In this document: piece after piece, positions 8,911 through 15,966 of the stretch
How the letters are laid out: every line of letters begins with the position of its first letter
Position numbering within the stretch: the first letter of the stretch is position 1
Notes under the pieces: model-generated
Databases searched by the model: none
What the model was told of the DNA's origin: nothing
What the model saw: the letters and a program-made list of their open reading frames with translations, nothing else
Made by a program: the position numbers and the translations under genes
Assembly: GCF_018449605.1 (NCBI RefSeq)
Contig: NZ_JAAVUW010000001.1
Span: 186,001-250,000 of the forward strand
Length of the DNA stretch: 64,000 nucleotides
Reading direction: 5' to 3'
Source of the DNA: Luteibacter sp. dw_328
Lineage (GTDB): Bacteria; Pseudomonadota; Gammaproteobacteria; Xanthomonadales; Rhodanobacteraceae

Positions 8911-9339
8911 ATGTTTCTCAGGTCATTGGGTGCGGGAATCGTTGCGCTCGCCGTAGTCATGCTCGTGGCATCCCTTTATGGCCTGCACGGGGTGTCCGCT
9001 ACGGGCCGCGTTGTCGCGGCAACGTTGCCCCCGTGGCGTCATGACGTGGACATGCAGGGGTGGAAGGCCCATCTGCAGGCCTATTGGGTGACCTGGGTCG
9101 TCGCCGCCGTCACGGCTGGCATCGGCGGAGTGCTCTTATTGAAGCGCCGCGCGGCGGGCCTGACACTTTTCGTTGCCGCGTCGGCCATCGTACTTTTCTA
9201 CCCCGTTGGGGTTTGGGTGTTCTTTGGCGAGTCGTATCCGTTCGAGATGTTGAGCTATACGAACGCGGCTGTCGCCCTGTCGTTTCTGTGCCTGGCGGTT
9301 GTCGCACGCGTCGTGCTCCTTCGCAGGCCAGTTCGCTGA
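8911..9339 (+). CDS. Small integral membrane protein, unassigned
   Basis: 142 aa with about four membrane segments: residues 5-25, 60-77, 83-105 and 115-135. AAAGAGGGAAAGAT just upstream of the ATG gives a reasonable ribosome-binding site. No catalytic or binding motif stands out. Divergent from the secreted protein at 7573-8859. Confidence 0.7.
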   Translation: MFLRSLGAGIVALAVVMLVASLYGLHGVSATGRVVAATLPPWRHDVDMQGWKAHLQAYWVTWVVAAVTAGIGGVLLLKRRAAGLTLFVAASAIVLFYPVGVWVFFGESYPFEMLSYTNAAVALSFLCLAVVARVVLLRRPVR

Positions 9340-9363
9340 CAGGGTGGTCGCTCGAAACGAAGG

Positions 9364-9615
9364 CTATCCCGGCGACGCTGCCGGTGCCTCGATGCTCTGC
9401 CACTGTCCTGTCTCGTCTTCGCTGCGCACACGAACGGGTACGCGGCGGCTTCGAGCGATCGTTTCGGCCAGCGCCATGGCGAATCGCAGCGATTCGGCCT
9501 GGGTGGCGAATTCGCCAACGGGCTGGCGATCCTGAAAAACCTTGAAGGGAGCAGAGCCGCCACTCGCTTGCGGTAGGTACAGGGTGATGGTGCTTCCAAG
9601 GTCACGGGCTTCCAT
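9364..9615 (-). CDS. Small conserved-looking cytoplasmic protein, unassigned
   Basis: 83 aa. AGGAG lies 6 bases before the ATG at 9615, a good ribosome-binding site. Composition and layout (VFQDRQPVGEFATQAESLRFAMALAETIA then a basic strand) resemble small DUF2188-like proteins, but the match is loose. It follows the 9628 gene with a 12-bp gap, so the two are probably cotranscribed. Confidence 0.6.
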   Translation of the reverse strand: MEARDLGSTITLYLPQASGGSAPFKVFQDRQPVGEFATQAESLRFAMALAETIARSRRVPVRVRSEDETGQWQSIEAPAASPG

Positions 9616-9627
9616 GGCTGCTCCTGC

Positions 9628-9972
9628 CTAGGCCATCCGGGCGACGGCCCGGTGGACCTCGGCTATGGTCTCGTCGAGGGCCAGGTCGATCTCTCCAGGT
9701 GAAACGTTCTTATCCGACAGGCGCATGGCCAACACCCCTGCCATGGCGGCCGGACCGGGCAATGCCGCGGACCAGCCGAGGTTGCGGATCTCACAGGCCC
9801 ATCGGTGGGCGCGTAGGGGGTCCTGAGCGCCGACCGCGTCCTCCAGCAAGCTCGTGTACCTGAGCAGTCGGTGCGAGAGCGACCTGTGCTGGGGCGACTC
9901 GATGCCAGTCCGATCCGCGCTGCCGTCAGGGGACCGGTTCGTGAGGAGGTGAGTTGGGGTACGAGTTGTCAT
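9628..9972 (-). CDS. Small hypothetical helical protein
   Basis: 114 aa from ATG 9972; the frame opens further to a TTG at 10041, but that extension is low-complexity and Pro-rich. The C-terminal 75 residues look helical (LSHRLLRYTSLLEDAVGA; GEIDLALDETIAEVHRAVARMA). No known family recognised. Likely cotranscribed with the 9364 gene. No strong Shine-Dalgarno sequence is visible at the chosen start. Confidence 0.5.
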   Translation of the reverse strand: MTTRTPTHLLTNRSPDGSADRTGIESPQHRSLSHRLLRYTSLLEDAVGAQDPLRAHRWACEIRNLGWSAALPGPAAMAGVLAMRLSDKNVSPGEIDLALDETIAEVHRAVARMA

Positions 9973-10053
9973 GGCCCCATCGTCGGGGCCGGGGCGTGAA
10001 ACGAACGCCAACGGCGGTGGGTGCGTGACTGACCTTGGCACGCCACCGTCGCT

Positions 10054-10443
10054 TCATCCAGGTTGCCCAGTCGGATGATCGACCGAGAACATTCGTGCCG
10101 CAACGAGAACAGCACGCAGCTGCCGGCCCATCTCCGTCAGCTGATATTCGACGCGCAGGGACTTGCCGGCGTGTTCGACGCGCGCGACGAGACCATCCTC
10201 GGCAAGCTCGCGCAGGTGCTGGGTTAGTACCTTCTGCGAAATACTTCCCAGGTCACGCTTCAACTGCAAGGTACGCAGGGTCGGGTCGGCAAACAGCCTG
10301 AACAGTATCGGCAGCTTCCAGCGCCCCTGGACCATGCGTACGACTCGCGTCACGTGCGCCGCCGATCCCGCCGGACCCAGACACACATCGGGAGACTCCT
10401 GGGTGGTGGGCACCTGAAAGTGCGTAGTTGTCGGAACTGTCAT
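10054..10443 (-). CDS. HxlR-family winged-helix transcriptional regulator
   Basis: 129 aa from ATG 10443. The HxlR core is plain: VRMVQGRWKLPILFRLF, LRTLQLKRDLGSISQKVLTQHLRELAEDGLVARVEHAGKSLRVEYQLTEMGRQL. Family members act as dimers and often control a divergently transcribed oxidoreductase. Here an SDR gene starts 46 bp away on the other strand, the expected arrangement, so it probably regulates that gene and itself. The effector cannot be read from the sequence. Confidence 0.92.
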   Translation of the reverse strand: MTVPTTTHFQVPTTQESPDVCLGPAGSAAHVTRVVRMVQGRWKLPILFRLFADPTLRTLQLKRDLGSISQKVLTQHLRELAEDGLVARVEHAGKSLRVEYQLTEMGRQLRAVLVAARMFSVDHPTGQPG

Positions 10444-10489
10444 GTGGGGCCACCGTAGCGAGATATTAAAAACGACGTGGGGTTTCGGT

Positions 10490-11305
10490 ATGGATCTGCA
10501 ATTACAGGGAAAGGTTGCGCTGGTGACGGGCAGTAGCAAGGGCATCGGCGAAGCTATCGCCAGGACACTGGCCCTGGAGGGGGCGACCGTTATTGTTCAC
10601 GGGCGCGACAAGGCCCAGGCCCAGCGGGTTGCTGCTGATATCCTAGCCTCGGGCGGTCGGGGCCACGTCGTCGTCGGGGATCTCACGTTTGATGAGCAGG
10701 TGCAGCGCATCGTCGAGGAAGCCGGGGAACGTGCCGGTCCTGTCGACATCCTGGTCAACAACGCCGGTGGTTCCGGCGGCGTGAAAGAGAGCTGGGCAAC
10801 CACTGAGCCTGCTTCCTGGACGACGGCCTATGACCGAAATGTGTTGTCTGCCGTACGCATGACGACCCGACTGTTGCCGCAAATGCAGGCACGGCGATGG
10901 GGGCGGGTGGTCAACATCTCGAGCCTCGCCGCAACCATGGCGCCTGCCTCTTCTCCCGGCTACGCCGCCTGCAAGGCGGCGATGAATGCCATGACTTCGT
11001 CACTGGCCAAGGCGGTCGCTTCGAGCGGGATCACCGTGAACGCTATTTCGCCCGGTACGATCCACAGCGACGCGCTCGATGCGCGCTTTCGCGAGGTTGC
11101 CGCGGAGAAGGGATTGGCGGACCGGGACGCGCCGTGGGACGCCATCGAGCGCGCGGTCCTTCCGCTGTTTGCCGAGGTACCCGTTGGCCGAACGGGAGAG
11201 CCGGAAGAGGTCGCACGTGCTGTAGCTTTTCTGGTGAGCCCGTTGGCCGGGTACATCACCGGGACTAATCTTCGGATTGATGGGGGACTTTCGCCGGTGA
11301 TTTAG
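10490..11305 (+). CDS. Short-chain dehydrogenase/reductase (SDR)
   Basis: 271 aa from ATG 10490 (the frame opens earlier, but homology-like sequence starts at MDLQLQGK). Classical SDR: cofactor motif TGSSKGIG at residues 13-20, NNAGG at 90-94, catalytic Ser at about 144-145, Tyr158-x3-Lys162, and the C-terminal YITGTNLRIDGG. HGRDK after the second strand (Arg39) suits NADP(H) (inference). Substrate unknown. Divergent from the HxlR gene, its likely regulator. Confidence 0.92.
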   Translation: MDLQLQGKVALVTGSSKGIGEAIARTLALEGATVIVHGRDKAQAQRVAADILASGGRGHVVVGDLTFDEQVQRIVEEAGERAGPVDILVNNAGGSGGVKESWATTEPASWTTAYDRNVLSAVRMTTRLLPQMQARRWGRVVNISSLAATMAPASSPGYAACKAAMNAMTSSLAKAVASSGITVNAISPGTIHSDALDARFREVAAEKGLADRDAPWDAIERAVLPLFAEVPVGRTGEPEEVARAVAFLVSPLAGYITGTNLRIDGGLSPVI

Positions 11306-11332
11306 TTACGTTACCAATAACCAGGGAACACG

Positions 11333-11761
11333 ATGGAAGCTATGAAGCATCTGGCGCTGCCTGTTTCGATCACGTGGCTCTGCCTTTTGAGCGTTTCCTT
11401 TGTAGCGTCGGCGGGAACAGTAAAGGTCGAGACCACGACCATCTCAACGGACGTTTGCAGCGTCTTGAAGAACCCTCGGGCGTTCGTTAACCAGGTGATT
11501 CGCGTTCGAGGATTTGTCTACCTCGGCGAGGATCATATGAACATCGCTGACAGGCTATGCGCTGGCCGGGGTATTGAGTTGATGATCAAAACGGAAGCGG
11601 TTATGAAACATAAGGATATTCACCACTTCTATGTCCAGATGAACCGGCAGGGACGGCACGGCATAGCGACCATAACGGGCCTGTTTCAGCTTGATCCCGA
11701 TCCGGTGACGCCCTATGTGCTCAACATTCAACACGTGAAGGATGTGGTGCCCAGCCATTAA
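11333..11761 (+). CDS. Unassigned small secreted protein
   Basis: 142 aa from 11333, or 139 aa from the ATG at 11342. A signal peptide ends near VASAG. The mature domain of about 115 residues (VCSVLKNPRAFVNQVIRVRGFVYLGEDHM ... IATITGLFQLD) reads like a small OB-fold-type beta barrel, but I cannot name a family. It follows the SDR by 27 bp and could be on the same transcript. Confidence 0.65.
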   Translation: MEAMKHLALPVSITWLCLLSVSFVASAGTVKVETTTISTDVCSVLKNPRAFVNQVIRVRGFVYLGEDHMNIADRLCAGRGIELMIKTEAVMKHKDIHHFYVQMNRQGRHGIATITGLFQLDPDPVTPYVLNIQHVKDVVPSH

Positions 11762-12043
11762 GTGGGTGGCGCTATCGAGCCATCCATCGACGGTAACGGC
11801 TCCCAACATAGTGTCACGCGGCGGCTCGAGTTGAAGGAAGCCCTCGCCCAGGAGCAGCAACAGTTGGCGATGGTATCGCGGCGTGCATCCCATGACGAAT
11901 CCGCACAAGTGGAGACGCTCATGCTCCAGTCGGCGGTTAGCACGACCTCGAGTGGGCTGGCCACGGCGTCCGCCGAGCTCGCCCCGGCGATCCTGCAGGA
12001 GGGAGGGGACCGCGCTTTCGCGGCCGATCCAGCGATCGGATGA
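11762..12043 (+). CDS. Doubtful small ORF
   Basis: 93 aa from a GTG that directly abuts the previous stop codon. The middle part (RRLELKEALAQEQQQLAMVSRRASHDESAQVETLML) has helical, protein-like composition. No ribosome-binding site or family is evident. It may be an orphan gene or a chance frame; the 392 bases between 11761 and 12154 hold nothing else I can support. Confidence 0.25.
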   Translation: MGGAIEPSIDGNGSQHSVTRRLELKEALAQEQQQLAMVSRRASHDESAQVETLMLQSAVSTTSSGLATASAELAPAILQEGGDRAFAADPAIG

Positions 12044-12153
12044 TCACGGCAGTCACCATCATTCGGACAGGTGGGCGCCTTACAAAAGACACGTCCCCGG
12101 ACGGGACTGACGTTACGCTTCATCCGACTGACCCTGCGCATGGACTGCTCAAG

Positions 12154-12567
12154 ATGAATTCTGTGACGATCTGTCATTGGCCGGTGCGGCTGGTAGTGCC
12201 TGGATGCCTCCTGGCAGCCGCACTCTTACTGTCCGCTTGCAGCGCCGACCAGGCCATCATCTGGGAGGCCCACTCACGGTCCCCCGACGGTCACTACCAG
12301 GCCAATGCGGCAACCACCCAGCAGAGCGGGCCGGGTAATGCGGCGCTCTACACCGTGGTCAAGCTAAGCCAACGGGACGACGACGAGGGTTTCGACATTG
12401 TCACGCTTTCCCATAAAAGCACGCGCGAGCTGACAGGAGGTGCCGTGACGATGAGGTGGGTCGATGGGAAGACGCTGAACGTGGCGTACGAGCCGTCGGC
12501 GACGGTAGACTTCCAGGCGATTAAAGGCGCCGGTGTCACCATCGAGCTCGTGCCGCGCTCCCGCTGA
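12154..12567 (+). CDS. Small lipoprotein, unassigned
   Basis: 137 aa from ATG 12154. The lipobox LLLSAC follows a hydrophobic stretch (residues about 11-28), predicting lipidation at that Cys and a periplasm-facing anchored protein. The mature domain of about 100 residues has alternating strands (ALYTVVKLSQRDDDEGFDIVTLSH; TMRWVDGKTLNVAYEPSATVDF). Function unknown. Confidence 0.7.
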   Translation: MNSVTICHWPVRLVVPGCLLAAALLLSACSADQAIIWEAHSRSPDGHYQANAATTQQSGPGNAALYTVVKLSQRDDDEGFDIVTLSHKSTRELTGGAVTMRWVDGKTLNVAYEPSATVDFQAIKGAGVTIELVPRSR

Positions 12568-12624
12568 GGTGAGCTGTGAATCGAGCTTGGCTTTCGGTAG
12601 ATGGCCTCAGGGAGGAGCGTATTT

Positions 12625-13089
12625 GTGAAGCTTCAAAGACTGGGAATCCTCATGGGCTGCCTCATGTGCGTCTCATGCAAGGTGCGCGATTTCGGCTGTC
12701 TCTCCAACGGCTATTGGGTGGCCGCTCCGAGTCATGCTGAAATGGGCATTTATGACGTGACGGGAAACAGCGTCCTTGAACGTTACGTTTCGCAGGTGGG
12801 ACTCATGAAGGAGTACATCGTCGCGACCTGCCTCGTGCGTCCCGGTGACAAGACGGTGCCGCTTCCGGGTGAAAAGCCATGCCGTGGCTTCAACGTCATT
12901 GATACCAAGACAACGCAAGTGTGGCGTGGCCTGACCGAGGCGCAGGCCGAGGAGGTGCTCTTAAAAGCTGGTTTGAGGATGCCCGAACTCCACTACGCGA
13001 ATACGTGGTTCAACCAGGATTGGCCGAATGGAGATCCATCGGCTTTCTGCCGTGCGACGTTTCACGACAATCCGGTGCCACGGGAGTAG
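12625..13089 (+). CDS. Unassigned Cys-rich secreted protein or lipoprotein
   Basis: 154 aa from GTG 12625, preferred over ATG 12601 because GGAGG lies 9 bases upstream of the GTG. The N-terminus (VKLQRLGILMGCLMCVSCKV) is a short signal; the Cys of VSC could be lipidated. Further Cys (DFGC, ATC, KPC, AFC) suggest disulphides. No domain recognised. Follows the 12154 lipoprotein by 57 bp on the same strand. Confidence 0.65.
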   Translation: MKLQRLGILMGCLMCVSCKVRDFGCLSNGYWVAAPSHAEMGIYDVTGNSVLERYVSQVGLMKEYIVATCLVRPGDKTVPLPGEKPCRGFNVIDTKTTQVWRGLTEAQAEEVLLKAGLRMPELHYANTWFNQDWPNGDPSAFCRATFHDNPVPRE

Positions 13090-13197
13090 GCGCGAAGATG
13101 CCGAAGAACGCGGCGGTTCAACGATTGAGCTTCACCCGTTCATCAAAGTCGCGCGCACGAGGTCGGATGTTCGAGAGCAGCAGGGCGAGAATCCTGG

Positions 13198-13710
13198 TCA
13201 TGGCTTGGTCGACAATATTTGAACGAGGCTTTCATCGTTCTGGTTATGGTAAATAATGTCCTTTATCCGCCAGCCGGATCGCGTCTGGACCGTGATGTAT
13301 TCCAGGCGGATCGTTTCGCCGTCGCTCGGGTACTTGAACGAGACAGCCACACGATCCGAACCTGACGGCTCTATCTCCAGATCCGACGCGGAAGGGTCCT
13401 GCGAAGCGAACATCAGGTTGAAGCCAAGGTTGCACTCGTCGCCCTGGTTGCGCTGCACGCAAGCGGCATCGTTCGCCAGAAGGGACGCCAGCGTCCCGTC
13501 GAAGTATTTATTCAGAACGGCAGTCGGTTGCTCCGAGAGAGGCGCCCCGAACGTGGCGTCAGAGGGGCCCAGGGCTTCCCAGGCGAAGTCCTTGTAGAGC
13601 TTGGCAACGACCGCGGACGGGCCATTCGCATGCGTCATGTCATGGGCAAGCAACGCAAGGGGTGTCGCGAGGCCGGTCAGGAACAGGATCGTGCGTACCA
13701 GGATATTCAC
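13198..13710 (-). CDS. DUF3828-like secreted protein
   Basis: 170 aa with a signal peptide (MNILVRTILFLTGLATPLALLA). The mature part shows the pattern of DUF3828: VVAKLYKDFAWEAL, FDGTLASLLANDAACV, GFNLMFASQDPSASDLEIEP, RVAVSFKYPSDGETIRLEYITVQTRSGWRIKDIIY. Family function unknown; the fold resembles periplasmic NTF2/cystatin-like proteins (inference). Monocistronic, divergent from 13829. Confidence 0.7.
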   Translation of the reverse strand: MNILVRTILFLTGLATPLALLAHDMTHANGPSAVVAKLYKDFAWEALGPSDATFGAPLSEQPTAVLNKYFDGTLASLLANDAACVQRNQGDECNLGFNLMFASQDPSASDLEIEPSGSDRVAVSFKYPSDGETIRLEYITVQTRSGWRIKDIIYHNQNDESLVQILSTKP

Positions 13711-13828
13711 TTTTTGCTACCCTTTCGACGGGTGAGAAAGAATCAATGTGCACGTCTTCGTCCAGATGCCGCCGCTGCCGGCTCAGGGACTGTCGTCAGG
13801 ATCGAATCTTAGGGGCCCTCAGGTAGGA

Positions 13829-14140
13829 ATGTCAGCTGCACAACTTGGTTGCCTCGCCGTTGGCTATGCCTCCGTGTACACCTTCCTGGCCCGTGGCACG
13901 ATTTCAAGAATCATGGATGTCGACCCTGCATACAAGGGGCGGTGGCCAAAGCCGACCTGGTTCGGCTACAGCGGAAGTACCTGGGCAGTCATGTACATCA
14001 TGTTCAACATGAACCTCCCCAAGGCCGAATACCCCGAGCCGTTGCAATGGCGAATCTGGACAGCCAGAGTCATGCTGTGGCTGTGGCCCTTCGTGATCTT
14101 CCTTGTGCTGTACTTTTCGCCGCATTCAACAAGCACGTGA
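13829..14140 (+). CDS. Small membrane protein, unassigned
   Basis: 103 aa from ATG 13829, just after AGGTAGGA; the frame opens upstream but without protein-like sequence. Three hydrophobic segments: about residues 5-22, 50-62 and 78-96. It ends in a short polar tail. No motif recognised. Confidence 0.55.
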   Translation: MSAAQLGCLAVGYASVYTFLARGTISRIMDVDPAYKGRWPKPTWFGYSGSTWAVMYIMFNMNLPKAEYPEPLQWRIWTARVMLWLWPFVIFLVLYFSPHSTST

Positions 14141-14224
14141 GGCACGCGGCGTCAGGATAACGGCGGCTCGACAAGTCCACGTGGAAACTACGTTTCAAGG
14201 TCGTTGTGACCTGGGAGCACTCAT

Positions 14225-14977
14225 GTGAACGAGCGGAAGCGTCGTCGTGCATCGCCCCTCCTGGTGGGGTGCGCAGGTTGGTCACTCGCATCAAAGGACG
14301 CGCGGTCCTTTCCTGGGGAAGGCACGCACCTGGAACGCTATGCGAGCGTTTTTCCATGCGTTGAGATCAATTCGTCGTTCTACCGGCCGCATCAGGAAAA
14401 GACCTATCTTCGTTGGGCCGCGAGTGTGCCGGAAGCGTTTCGCTTCAGCGTAAAGATGCCGCAGACGATCACCCATGAACTGCGTCTGCGAAAGGCTGAG
14501 AAGCCTCTTCTCGGCTTTCTGACCGAGGTGTCCGGGCTGGGAGCCAGGTTGGGCTGCATCCTGATTCAACTACCGCCCAGCCTCGCACTGGATGTGAGGA
14601 CCGCGAGGGGCTTCTTCTCCCTCCTGCGAAAACACACGCAGCTGCCGGTGGCCTGCGAGCCACGGCACGCCACGTGGTTCACGCCTAAAGGGGCCGCGGT
14701 GATGAGCGAAGCGGGCGTTTCATGTGTATGGGCACATCCGTCGCCCGTGGCCGCCGTCGCACCGCCTGAAGGCGACCCGACGATGCTCTATATCCGCCTG
14801 CACGGGGCTCCACAGGTCTATTACTCAGCCTACGACGATGCTTTCATCAAAGGCGTCGCGTTACGGATGCGCCAGGCGCAAGAAGCGGGCAAGGTCGCCT
14901 GGTGCATCTTCGACAACACGGCGCGGGGCGAGGCTGTACCCAATGCGCTGACGTTGATGTCTCAACTCAACGCTTGA
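14225..14977 (+). CDS. DUF72 (YecE-like) TIM-barrel protein
   Basis: 250 aa starting at a GTG. Diagnostic DUF72 sequence: LLVGCAGWSLASKDARSFPGEGTHLERYASVFPCVEINSSFYRPH, then SFYRPHQEKTYLRWAASVPEAFRFSVKMPQTITHE and a late YIRLHGAP. The biochemical role of DUF72 is unsettled (often described as a possible nuclease- or endonuclease-like TIM barrel). Its last 11 bp overlap the end of the convergent TetR gene. Confidence 0.88.
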   Translation: MNERKRRRASPLLVGCAGWSLASKDARSFPGEGTHLERYASVFPCVEINSSFYRPHQEKTYLRWAASVPEAFRFSVKMPQTITHELRLRKAEKPLLGFLTEVSGLGARLGCILIQLPPSLALDVRTARGFFSLLRKHTQLPVACEPRHATWFTPKGAAVMSEAGVSCVWAHPSPVAAVAPPEGDPTMLYIRLHGAPQVYYSAYDDAFIKGVALRMRQAQEAGKVAWCIFDNTARGEAVPNALTLMSQLNA

Positions 14978-15689
14978 CCTTGCGCTTCTTCACGGTCGCC
15001 GCATAGCGTTCTTCGCCCTCGACGAATTTGTCGTAGTAGCGGACGACCATTTCGGCGACCTCGGTATTGATGATGTCACCATCCATCGACGGATTGTCCA
15101 CGGCCATTTCGGTGGCCGCATACATCACTTCGGTGGAGAGGCGCATCGCCACGCGCAAGGCTTCCGGGTCGGCGCTCGGGTAGCGATCGCGCAGTCCTTC
15201 GTAGCTGGTCTCCGCGACATCGTCGTGCGAGTCCAGACGGATATGCCTTAGCGTGGGGACCGCGCGAAGCGCACGCATGATCCACACCGCACCCGGAAAG
15301 GCGAGCGTCGCCGCGTTGATCGCCGCCTGCATGTCGCGCAGGCCACGAATGCTGGCTTCGCGCGAGCCGTCGTAGTTGAGCGCCTTCTCCTCTTCCAGCC
15401 AGGCGCGGTAGGCCTTGTTCTGGCATTTCATCAGGCGCTCGCCGAGCTCCTTGAGGATGGCGTACTTGTTCGGGAAGTACCGATACAGCGCCGGTGGCGA
15501 TATGCCCGCCTTCGCGCACACCAGGTTGGTGGAGAGTCGCTCCACCCCCACTTCGCCGAGCAGGCGCGATGTGACCTCGAGGATCAACTCGAAGGTTTCG
15601 ACCGAGCGCTGCTGCATCGGCTGTTGCTTGGTGTCCAGCGGGATCGCGGGACGCGCATCGGTTTTCTTCCGACGCGTGGCGCTGTTCAT
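14967..15689 (-). CDS. TetR/AcrR-family transcriptional regulator
   Basis: 240 aa. N-terminal helix-turn-helix at about residues 30-78 (VETFELILEVTSRLLGEVGVERLSTNLVCAKAGISPPALYRYFPNKYAILKELGERLM). The C-terminal ligand domain is typical in length, and the last residues are basic (VKKRKVKR). It is divergent from a TBDR - GH92 - PLC operon, and a perfect 9-bp-arm inverted repeat lies between them at 15840-15863. That placement makes it the likely local repressor of both itself and the operon. The ligand is unknown, perhaps a breakdown product of the imported substrate. Confidence 0.93.
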   Translation of the reverse strand: MNSATRRKKTDARPAIPLDTKQQPMQQRSVETFELILEVTSRLLGEVGVERLSTNLVCAKAGISPPALYRYFPNKYAILKELGERLMKCQNKAYRAWLEEEKALNYDGSREASIRGLRDMQAAINAATLAFPGAVWIMRALRAVPTLRHIRLDSHDDVAETSYEGLRDRYPSADPEALRVAMRLSTEVMYAATEMAVDNPSMDGDIINTEVAEMVVRYYDKFVEGEERYAATVKKRKVKR

Positions 15690-15839
15690 GGGTCGACCTC
15701 GGCGTGGGCCTTCGTAAGTTCTCAGCGAAGACGTATTGGTTCCAGATGATACTTATTTCGCAGTGGCATGCGTGCTGCAGCGCGATGCCTGCACGCCTCC
15801 CGTGCCATGCCACGTGACCGTCAAAGCGCTGTCATATGT

Positions 15840-15863
15840 AAACAGTAGCGTTCACTACTGTTT
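15840..15863. promoter_or_regulatory. Perfect inverted repeat, likely TetR operator
   Basis: AAACAGTAG at 15840-15848 and CTACTGTTT at 15855-15863 are exact reverse complements separated by CGTTCA. The 24-bp palindrome lies 150 bp from the TetR start codon and 104 bp from the TBDR start codon, in the divergent control region. Size and symmetry match TetR-family operators. Confidence 0.75.
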
Positions 15864-15966
15864 TCCGCCACCCCTCCCCAACATTCCGTTTCCCATCCCT
15901 TCGGGCTCGACAGAGCTGACCGTCGCGGGCAACCGCGCGGCCGATACACGCAGGAGTTTCAACGCA

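Noticed and set aside
11758-12177. Minus-strand open frame of 139 codons in the 11762-12153 gap
   Set aside because: Ser/Cys/Arg-rich low-quality reading with no signal or motif; no ribosome-binding site.
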